Shown piece by piece: positions 1-4,849 of a stretch of 5,076 nt of DNA. The position numbers were made by a program, and so were the translations under genes. Source of the stretch: an uncultured Verrucomicrobia subdivision 3 bacterium (GTDB lineage: Bacteria > Verrucomicrobiota > Verrucomicrobiae > Limisphaerales > UBA11358); the NCBI GenBank assembly GCA_903921455.1, contig CAIXPZ010000108.1:1-5076 (forward strand), in the 5' to 3' direction. Under the pieces are notes generated by a model that was not told the origin of the DNA, did not search any database, and saw only the letters and a list, made by a program, of their open reading frames with translations. Numbering within the stretch: the stretch's first letter is position 1; each line of letters starts with the position of its first letter.

Positions 1-51
1 GACCGCATCAGCATTCTGTTTGATCAACACACGAAAGGAGATCCGAAATGA
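1..51 (+). CDS. C-terminal tail of an upstream gene (partial)
   Basis: The first reading frame is open from the window edge to a TGA at 49-51 and would encode the last 16 residues of a protein, ending ...DQHTKGDPK. The TGA overlaps the ATG of the next gene (48-50) in an ATGA arrangement, which is typical of translationally coupled genes in one operon. The Shine-Dalgarno of the next gene lies inside this tail. Too little remains to name a family. A second frame is also open to the edge over these 51 bases, so the call rests mainly on the ATGA overlap. If the window edge lies inside an integrated element, this gene belongs to that element. Confidence 0.5.
   Translation, partial: DRISILFDQHTKGDPK
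34..40 (+). promoter_or_regulatory. Strong Shine-Dalgarno AAAGGAG
   Basis: AAAGGAG lies seven bases before the ATG at 48, an ideal spacing, and fixes that start. It is much stronger than anything in front of korA, korB or the Nudix gene later in the window. Confidence 0.85.
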
Positions 52-896
52 AACAATACACTGCGATTCATGTTGGGACGCGCTGGGCAACGGAACACAC
101 CTGGGGCGTGATGGTGGAAGGTGTTGGCCGGCCTGGCGCTGAATTATTGTGCGTCGGCTGCACTCAAGCGCACGCCGAAGGCCTCGTCGCCAGACTCAAC
201 GGAGAACCTGAAAAACGGCGTCCCATCAAGATCGCCGCTGCGGCTGTCGCGGCGATGGTGCTGCTGATGGTGTCGGGCTGTGCTATCGCGCCGCTGAAGG
301 GCGGTCATGCCAGCACGGTGAGTAAATCCACTCAAGGCATTGAGCAAGCCGTCGTGCAAGGCGACAACCCGGCACAAGCCTCGCGGCAGAATCAAGAGAC
401 CGTTCGCACCAAGTCTTACACCGTGCCGACTGGTTCTCGGCTGGTGGAGACGCGAGTGTCTGCCGACACGAGCGGAGCGCCCGCCACCAATGCCACGGCC
501 CTGGTAATCAGCGCGCCGATGGCTGTGACCGAACATGAAGAGACGCGAGCAACTACGGAATTGGGAGCGGCTCAGAAAGACACGGCGCGCGAATTGAGCG
601 CGAAGCTGGCGAGCCTCAAGGGCATTGTTTGGGTCGGCGTCGCCGTGTTCCTGTTCGGGCTGGCGACGATGTTCTATCCGCCGCTGAAACTCATCATCGG
701 CAGTGTCACCACCAGCGCGGCGATCACTGTTGGCGGTCTAGCGTTGATGGTGTTGCCGACGCTGGTCGTGGGGAATGAACTTTTGATTTTACTTGGCGTT
801 GGTGCCGCGGTGGGTGTATGGTTTTTCGCACACCGACACGGGCAGTTGCGGGGATTGGTGGATGCCGCAAAGCAAAAATCCACTGATGTTACCTGA
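48..896 (+). CDS. Hypothetical membrane protein, possible phage/element-encoded chimera
   Basis: Encodes 282 residues that I cannot assign to a named family. Residues 1-55 look soluble and compact, with a C-x-x-C pair (C35, C38) and an ending of the type A-x-G-L-V-A-R-L-N, which resembles small phage or plasmid proteins of unknown function. Residues 56-61 are basic (KRRPIK). They are followed by a hydrophobic stretch (62-77) and a perfect lipobox V75-S-G-C78, as in a lipoprotein signal peptide, but set 55 residues inside the protein. Residues 79-190 are polar and rich in T, A, S and Q, probably extended. Residues 193-210, about 216-241 and about 244-261 are three hydrophobic helices, followed by a basic tail (HRHGQLRG). 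No in-frame ATG, GTG or TTG just before KRRPIK would give a separate lipoprotein start. The strong Shine-Dalgarno at 34-40 and the ATGA overlap support the start at 48. A lysis or cell-envelope role in a prophage is possible, but this is inference only. Confidence 0.8.
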   Translation: MKQYTAIHVGTRWATEHTWGVMVEGVGRPGAELLCVGCTQAHAEGLVARLNGEPEKRRPIKIAAAAVAAMVLLMVSGCAIAPLKGGHASTVSKSTQGIEQAVVQGDNPAQASRQNQETVRTKSYTVPTGSRLVETRVSADTSGAPATNATALVISAPMAVTEHEETRATTELGAAQKDTARELSAKLASLKGIVWVGVAVFLFGLATMFYPPLKLIIGSVTTSAAITVGGLALMVLPTLVVGNELLILLGVGAAVGVWFFAHRHGQLRGLVDAAKQKSTDVT

Positions 897-977
897 CCCT
901 ACCTGACACGGAAAAGTGTAATGATGAGTGTATGCTGTTCCTAAGTCTGATTTTCAAAACATCGATTATAGGTAACA

Positions 978-1026
978 AAGACGGCCCGAAAGTGATTTAG
1001 TTGCGAACATCGAAACCAGCCGTCTT
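978..1026. repeat. 8-bp inverted repeat beside the tRNA fragment
   Basis: AAGACGGC (978-985) and GCCGTCTT (1019-1026) are perfect complements separated by 33 bases, and the right arm ends four bases before the tRNA-derived segment. The loop is long and no T-tract follows, so a simple terminator is unlikely. It could be recombinase or accessory-factor binding sites at the element end, or a structured RNA. The arms are seen directly; the function is inference. Confidence 0.45.
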
Positions 1027-1030
1027 ATGA

Positions 1031-1053
1031 TTCAAGTCCTGTCGTGGGCACCA
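1031..1053 (+). other. 3' tRNA fragment (probably tRNA-Leu), candidate att core
   Basis: The 23 bases have exact tRNA 3' geometry: a seven-base T-loop TTCAAGT (1031-1037, fitting TTCRANY), the 3' strand of the T-stem CCTGT (1038-1042), a seven-base acceptor 3' strand CGTGGGC (1043-1049), discriminator A (1050) and an encoded CCA (1051-1053). The matching 5' parts are missing: the five bases before the T-loop (TATGA) do not pair with CCTGT, and no GCCCACG acceptor 5' strand lies in the upstream 130 bases. A73 and an acceptor beginning GCCCACG fit bacterial tRNA-Leu best. Integrases commonly cross over in or near the T-loop and duplicate this 3' part, so it reads as an attR-type junction. A decayed tRNA gene is the alternative. 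Confidence 0.65.
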
Positions 1054-1140
1054 TATTTGACAACGGTTTTAATTCAACACCGGGTATTACCCCACCTAAG
1101 GCGATAACTTGTTAAGCCTCGAATTAATGCTTCACCCGGT
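1054..1140. repeat. Cluster of inverted repeats, partly crossed
   Basis: TTAATTC (1069-1075) pairs with GAATTAA (1121-1127), and ACCGGGT (1079-1085) pairs with ACCCGGT (1134-1140). The two pairs cross, so they are either alternatives or a pseudoknot. Within them are AGGC/GCCT (1099-1102 with 1116-1119), a small hairpin, and the 11-base palindrome GGGTATTACCC (1082-1092). The right-most arm overlaps the end of the minus-strand gene at 1132, so on that strand the structure could act as a 3'-end stabiliser or weak terminator, although no U-tract follows directly. Function is unknown. Confidence 0.4.
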
Positions 1141-1431
1141 CGTGTCACGACGCACTTGTTCTTTTTTCTCCTCCAATTCAGCTTGCAGCTTTTTCCGCTC
1201 ATTAACGAGCTGATCGCGGAGTGACTCTTCTTTTTCAAAATCGGCGGCGGCTTTGGCAATCTCGCTATTCATGGCGATTTCGCGGCCGGCAATTTTGGCG
1301 GCATATTGAGAGTCCAACTCCGCAAGTTGCTTTTTCTGTTTGGCGGTAAGCTTCGTGGTCGGCGAAGACTTATTCAAGCGCTCCATCGCGAGTTCGTAGG
1401 CAGATTTCATGGTTTTCAGTGTATCTACCAT
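1132..1431 (-). CDS. Small coiled-coil protein of unknown function
   Basis: Encodes 99 residues from the ATG at 1431 to a TGA at 1132-1134. The protein is almost entirely charged helix, rich in K, E, A, L and Q. Blocks such as LTAKQKKQLAELDSQYAAKI and the C-terminal LQAELEEKKEQVRR show heptad-like spacing of hydrophobic residues, suggesting a long coiled coil; there is no signal peptide or membrane segment. It resembles small hypothetical proteins I associate with Verrucomicrobiota, from memory and not checked. The start is uncertain. The frame stays open to an ATG at 1563 with a GGAG five bases before it, giving 143 residues, but those extra 44 residues are rich in C and W and do not look like the rest. 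The ATG at 1431 has GGAG only two bases away, and residue M8 (MKSAYELAMERL) is another possible start. It is transcribed away from korA. Confidence 0.6.
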   Translation of the reverse strand: MVDTLKTMKSAYELAMERLNKSSPTTKLTAKQKKQLAELDSQYAAKIAGREIAMNSEIAKAAADFEKEESLRDQLVNERKKLQAELEEKKEQVRRDTTG

Positions 1432-1598
1432 CGCTCCTAAAGCATCAACTCTTTTTATTGGCAACAGTTTCTGGAAATCCCAGCACGACCAGACGCATCG
1501 CCAAATTGGCCCACCAAGCTGATATTGGACGCAGACGAGATTATTGGTTCTAATCCAATTCATTTACACTCCAGGGCCGGTTTCTAAAAATATCGTAA

Positions 1599-1630
1599 CA
1601 TGCTAAAAACAAGCATGATATAAGTATCAT
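1599..1630. repeat. Two overlapping hairpins upstream of korA
   Basis: CATGCT (1599-1604) pairs with AGCATG (1612-1617) around a seven-base A-rich loop. ATGATA (1615-1620) pairs with TATCAT (1625-1630) around TAAG. The hairpins share bases 1615-1617, so as RNA they exclude each other; as DNA they may be adjacent dyad sites for a regulator. They lie just upstream of the putative -35 of korA and in the leader of the divergent gene. The pairing is seen directly; any regulatory role is inference. Confidence 0.45.
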
Positions 1631-1636
1631 TAGAAA

Positions 1637-1666
1637 TTGACACATTCCCCCCTGGTGTCTTACCGT
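1637..1666 (+). promoter_or_regulatory. Candidate korAB promoter
   Basis: A perfect TTGACA -35 (1637-1642) is followed 18 bases later by TACCGT (1661-1666), a weak -10 that matches TATAAT at three positions. The leader would be about 75 bases. The -35 overlaps GACAC (1639-1643), which is complementary to GTGTC at 1655-1659 in the spacer. GTGTC recurs at 1665-1669 and 1679-1683, so an operator here is plausible. Confidence 0.4.
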
Positions 1667-1748
1667 GTCATAGCAACGGTGTCGCACTGAAATGTCTTCA
1701 GGCGTCAATCCACCTTGCCGCAGCAATCTTTAGATTCCAAGGCTCCTT

Positions 1749-3560
1749 ATGAGTGGTAATGCAACAGCGGGTGTGTCGTCGTCTGGCGGCGCCAAAAAAA
1801 TTTCGCGGATCAACGAAGTGGTCATCCGCATCGCGGGTAATTCGCAGGATGGCATCCAAGCCATCGGCGGTTTCCTCGCGCGGCTAGCGGGCCGCAGCGA
1901 GCAGGAGGTCATGACATTCATGACGATTCCTTCCACCATCTCTGGCGGACCGTCCATTTTTCAGGTGCGCATCGGCAGCGGCGAAGTGCTGACGTCCGGC
2001 GACGATGCGGATGTGCTGCTGTGTTTTTACCAGCATAGCTATGAGGGCCACATCAATTCGCTCAAGAAAAATGGCATCGTGCTTTACGATTCCGACCATG
2101 TGGTGCCGAAGGAAGAATGGCAGACGGATTATCACCATGTCGGCATTCCGATTTCCTCGCTCACCGTCGAAGCCATCGGTGGCACAGCCAAGGACAAGGG
2201 CAAAAACATATACTCCCTCGGCCTCATCGCCCGCATGTTTGACCTGAACGTGCCCAAACTGGAAAAGCTCCTCGGCGAACGCTTCACTGGTAAAGACCCG
2301 AGCATTTTGAACAACGCCATGGCGGCGTTTCACGCCGGCTATGCCAATTCGCCCAGCAACGTGTTGGAAACGTTTCAAATCACGGACAGCCAGAAAAAAG
2401 ACGGCCATCAAGTCGTGATGAACGGCAACGAAGCCATTGGCTACGGCCTCATCGCCGCCGGCGTGCGCTTCGGTGCGGGTTATCCAATCACGCCGTGGAC
2501 GGACATCATGGAACTGCTCCGGCGCGAACTGCCGAAATACGGCGGCTCGTTCATCCAGTGCGAAGATGAAATCGCCTCTGTCTCGATGGCGCTCGGCGCC
2601 AGTTTTGCCGGTCGCGTCGCCGTCACCGGCTCCAGCGGCCCCGGCATAGCGCTCAAGACTGAAGCTATCGGCTGGGCGGTCATGGCGGAAATGCCACTGG
2701 TCATCATCAACGTCCAGCGTGGCGGACCTTCAACGGGCATGCCGACAAACATAGAGCAGTCCGACTTGAACATCGCCATCAACGGCGGCCACGGCGACGC
2801 CCCGCGCGTTGTGCTCGCGCCGGCAAACGTGGAAGATTGTTTTTACATGGCCATCGAGGCGGTAAACATCGCCCGTAAATACAGCACGCCGGTGTTTTTC
2901 CTGACGGATCAGGGCATCGCCACACGCATCGAGGCTTTCACCGAGCCGAATCTGGAAAAAGTTTGTCAGGACATTTCGCCGGACCTCACACCGGTAGCCT
3001 CACACAAGCCTTACGATCTCGCCGCGAAAGATGGCGTCACCCAGCACGTCAAGCCGGGCACGCGCATCCTCGACGGGAAATATCCCATCGCCACCGGCCT
3101 CGAACACGACGAATACGGCCATCCGAGCGGTTCGCCGAAAGTTCACATGCTGCAAAACGCCAAGCGCCGCAAAAAACTGCAAGCACTCGGGGCCACGCTG
3201 CCGTTGCCAAAAATCTACGGCCCATCGGAAGGCAACGTGCTGCTCGTCGGCTGGGGTTCCACCGAAGGCCCGATCCGCGAGGCGGTGGATCGTTTCCGCG
3301 CCGCTGGCGACAGCGTTTCGGCAATCCACTTGCGCCACGTCAACCCGCTGCCAAACGGGCTGGAAAATATTTTTTCCGGCTTTCACCATGTTTTCGTCGT
3401 GGAAATGAACGACGAGGGGCTTTACGGCATCGGCCAGCTCGGCACAATTTTGCGTGCGCGCTATGCCGATCCGAAAATCCAGGGCATCAACAAGACCGAC
3501 GGCCTGACTTGGAAGGTCAAGGAAATCGTCGAACTCGTTAAAGCCAAAGTGAAGAAATAA
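1749..3560 (+). CDS. korA: 2-oxoacid:ferredoxin oxidoreductase, gamma-alpha fusion subunit (KorA-type)
   Basis: A cytoplasmic subunit of 603 residues of the enzyme that converts 2-oxoglutarate (most likely) plus CoA to succinyl-CoA, CO2 and reduced ferredoxin, or runs in reverse. Residues about 20-200 form the gamma domain. Residues about 220-395 form the alpha pyrimidine-binding domain, with GAGYPITP (242-249), the acidic QCEDE (270-274) holding the glutamate expected to activate thiamine diphosphate, GSSGPG (294-299), QRGGPSTGMPT (323-333) and EQSDL (336-340). GLEHDEYGHP (450-459) and a C-terminal domain II near 495-570 (LLVGWGSTEGPIREA) complete the family layout. The length fits fused KorA proteins of about 600 residues. 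The start at 1749 is preceded by AAGG six bases away, and an in-frame TAG at 1731-1733 rules out upstream starts. korB follows after 17 bases. Substrate choice (2-oxoglutarate rather than pyruvate or another oxoacid) is inferred from the two-subunit fused architecture. W250 stands where S or Q is more usual after YPITP. Confidence 0.95.
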   Translation: MSGNATAGVSSSGGAKKISRINEVVIRIAGNSQDGIQAIGGFLARLAGRSEQEVMTFMTIPSTISGGPSIFQVRIGSGEVLTSGDDADVLLCFYQHSYEGHINSLKKNGIVLYDSDHVVPKEEWQTDYHHVGIPISSLTVEAIGGTAKDKGKNIYSLGLIARMFDLNVPKLEKLLGERFTGKDPSILNNAMAAFHAGYANSPSNVLETFQITDSQKKDGHQVVMNGNEAIGYGLIAAGVRFGAGYPITPWTDIMELLRRELPKYGGSFIQCEDEIASVSMALGASFAGRVAVTGSSGPGIALKTEAIGWAVMAEMPLVIINVQRGGPSTGMPTNIEQSDLNIAINGGHGDAPRVVLAPANVEDCFYMAIEAVNIARKYSTPVFFLTDQGIATRIEAFTEPNLEKVCQDISPDLTPVASHKPYDLAAKDGVTQHVKPGTRILDGKYPIATGLEHDEYGHPSGSPKVHMLQNAKRRKKLQALGATLPLPKIYGPSEGNVLLVGWGSTEGPIREAVDRFRAAGDSVSAIHLRHVNPLPNGLENIFSGFHHVFVVEMNDEGLYGIGQLGTILRARYADPKIQGINKTDGLTWKVKEIVELVKAKVKK

Positions 3561-3577
3561 TCTCAACCGCCAAAACT

Positions 3578-4513
3578 ATGAGCCAGACTTTGACCGAAAA
3601 ACCGATTGTTTCCCCCGCCGCGACTGAAACCGCCACCGGCGAACGCAAGGGGCTGACCAAAAAAGAAATCGCCGCCGACCACCCGACCTGGTGTCCCGGT
3701 TGCGGTGATTTCTCCGTCCTCGCCCTGTATTTCAAGCTGATTGAAAAGCGCAAGCTGTGGCACGAGAAGATCACCACCATCTCCGGCATCGGCTGTTCCA
3801 GCCGTTTTCCGTATTTTGTGCAGGCTCACGGGGCGCATTTCATTCATGGCCGCGCGCTGCCATTTGCCAGCGGGGTTTCGCTTTCGCGTCCGGATTTGCA
3901 TGTGTTCGCCTTCAGCGGCGACGGCGATGCCTTCTCCATCGGCGGCAACCATTTCACGCACACCGCGCGCAAAAATATCAAGATGACGCTCGTCGTCATG
4001 GATAACCAGGTCTATGGCCTCACGAAGAAACAGACTTCGCCCACGTCGCCACTTGGTTTCAAGAGCAAGACCGACATCTGGGGCGCGGTGGATTATCCCA
4101 TCAATCCCGCCAAACAGGCTATTGCGGTCGGAGCCTCCTTTGTAGCGCGCACCTCTGCCGCGAACCCGAACCACGTTCTTGCCATGATGGAAGCGGCAAT
4201 GGACCACGATGGCTTCAGCTTCGTCCATTGCTTGAGCGAATGCGTGGAGTTTTACGAAGGCGCGTTCGACGTCGCCAATCCACGCAAGGGCGGCGCTTTC
4301 AATGAAGTGCCCAAAAACCACGACGTGACCGATGAACTCGCCGCCTATAAACTTGCTGGCGCGGATTTTCCCGGCAACTTCGGCGTGCTTTACAAGGTCA
4401 ACAAACCCACCAAGAACGCCCGCGAAGCCGAGATCAATGCGAGTTTCCAAAGCAAATTCACCGGACTCAAAGACTGGCAGATTTTGCAGAAAACCTTCGA
4501 CCGGATGAAATAA
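3578..4513 (+). CDS. korB: 2-oxoacid:ferredoxin oxidoreductase, beta subunit (KorB-type)
   Basis: A 311-residue beta subunit that binds the thiamine diphosphate pyrophosphate with Mg2+ and carries the single [4Fe-4S] cluster passing electrons to ferredoxin. HPTWCPGCG gives cluster ligands C39 and C42, GIGCSS gives C73, and the fourth is probably C222 in SEC, where relatives usually have SPC. The diphosphate/Mg motif runs from GDGD (114-117) to DNQVYGLT (142-149), and the IGGNHFTH segment (121-128) is typical of KorB rather than of pyruvate enzymes. The length is normal for KorB. It starts 17 bases after the korA stop with no clear Shine-Dalgarno, so translation probably depends on korA readthrough by the ribosome or on a leader-independent start. 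No delta (2x[4Fe-4S] ferredoxin) subunit is present in the operon, which fits the two-subunit class. The operon ends at the terminator 30 bases downstream. Confidence 0.95.
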   Translation: MSQTLTEKPIVSPAATETATGERKGLTKKEIAADHPTWCPGCGDFSVLALYFKLIEKRKLWHEKITTISGIGCSSRFPYFVQAHGAHFIHGRALPFASGVSLSRPDLHVFAFSGDGDAFSIGGNHFTHTARKNIKMTLVVMDNQVYGLTKKQTSPTSPLGFKSKTDIWGAVDYPINPAKQAIAVGASFVARTSAANPNHVLAMMEAAMDHDGFSFVHCLSECVEFYEGAFDVANPRKGGAFNEVPKNHDVTDELAAYKLAGADFPGNFGVLYKVNKPTKNAREAEINASFQSKFTGLKDWQILQKTFDRMK

Positions 4514-4542
4514 GTTTCCGGCCCAAAACCTGTTATTACCCA

Positions 4543-4568
4543 CCCCGGCAAAAGCCGGGGTTTCTTTT
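4543..4568 (+). terminator. Rho-independent terminator of korAB
   Basis: A perfect seven-base stem CCCCGGC/GCCGGGG (4543-4549 with 4554-4560) closes an AAAA loop and is followed directly by TTTCTTTT (4561-4568). It begins 30 bases after the korB stop. Confidence 0.93.
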
Positions 4569-4570
4569 GG

Positions 4571-4603
4571 GAGAAACGCCCCACGAAGTCGTGCCGGTTT
4601 CTC
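4571..4603. repeat. Compound hairpin downstream of the terminator
   Basis: The outer arms GAGAAAC (4571-4577) and GTTTCTC (4597-4603) enclose an inner stem CACG/CGTG (4582-4585 with 4590-4593, loop AAGT), separated by a small asymmetric internal loop. No T-run follows on the plus strand. It could be a backup structure for readthrough transcripts or part of a dispersed palindromic repeat. Only the pairing is seen. Confidence 0.5.
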
Positions 4604-4849
4604 ACAGACATATTGTTTTGGCAGGGGCAATCATCTCCCGCATGATGTTCCCAAGGGAAGCGACAGTTTGCGTGCCGCTTGATGTATTAGCCGGAGGTTG
4701 ACGGGGCGTTCACAGCCCCAAGCGAAGTTAAAATTGAGATTTCTTTGTCCTGCGCCGGCGGCTATTTTCTACCCCATGTCTTCCATTTTTAAAGACGGAG
4801 AAGTGGTTGCTATGGCAGTCGCCAGCCAATCGCCATTTAAATTGACCCC
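4604..4849. other. Intergenic region, no convincing gene
   Basis: Between the korB 3' structures and the Nudix gene I see no supported gene. There are two modest stem-loops: ATCAT/ATGAT at 4630-4634 and 4642-4646, and GGGGC/GCCCC at 4703-4707 and 4715-4719, the latter without a T-tract. A TTGACG and a TTGAGA are present, but neither has a -10 at a proper distance. The Nudix promoter presumably lies here but cannot be placed. Confidence 0.5.

Larger units (their letters stand above)
1..1053 (+). mobile_element. Putative right end of an integrated element (tRNA-targeted)
   Basis: Inferred from three observations. An isolated 3' tRNA fragment sits at 1031-1053. A compact operon with strong Shine-Dalgarno signals and unrecognised phage-style proteins lies to its left. 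Ordinary metabolic genes lie to its right. In tRNA-targeted integration the duplicated 3' fragment marks the end where the chromosome downstream of the tRNA resumes, so the element would extend left past the window edge, with the intact tRNA at its far end. No integrase is visible here. The element could be a prophage, a satellite or an integrative plasmid. Confidence 0.35.
1432..1748. other. Intergenic region between divergent genes
   Basis: This 317-base stretch lies between the start of the coiled-coil gene and korA. Bases 1432-1563 could be coding only in the doubtful N-terminal extension of that gene. A plus-strand frame is open from 1441 to a TAA at 1585-1587 but has no usable start codon. 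Bases 1564-1640 are AT-rich and hold two overlapping hairpins. Bases 1637-1748 carry the likely korA promoter and leader, with an in-frame stop at 1731-1733 that prevents korA from starting further upstream. Confidence 0.6.

Noticed and set aside
915..1025. Hammerhead-ribozyme-like elements (TGATGAG, CGAAAC, GTC in order)
   Set aside because: The core C before TGATGA is A here, and the flanking bases do not form the three stems, so the catalytic core cannot be built.
940..1053. A complete tRNA-Leu with anticodon CAA near 952-960
   Set aside because: The would-be anticodon stem has a mismatch at its top, no acceptor 5' strand or D-arm is found, and about 60 bases separate it from the T-arm; only the 3' fragment is supported.
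1075..1120. Integron attC-like site (GCTTAAC and GTTGAAT cores on the minus strand)
   Set aside because: The two core boxes are only weakly complementary, the inner boxes do not pair, and there is no integron integrase or cassette in view.
1543..1559. A second tRNA-like T-arm, ATTGG-TTCTAAT-CCAAT
   Set aside because: The stem is perfect, but loop position 57 is T instead of a purine, and there is no acceptor partner, CCA or anticodon arm upstream. Probably coincidence or a fully decayed remnant.
2963..3541. A 192-codon plus-strand frame and opposite-strand frames inside korA
   Set aside because: They lie in the body of korA, are rich in arginine and proline as expected of out-of-frame GC-rich sequence, and carry no family motifs.
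3563..4630. A 355-codon open frame on the minus strand covering all of korB
   Set aside because: It is a shadow of korB produced by its GC-rich third positions: korB has full family motifs, while the antisense product shows none and its frame also runs through the korAB terminator.
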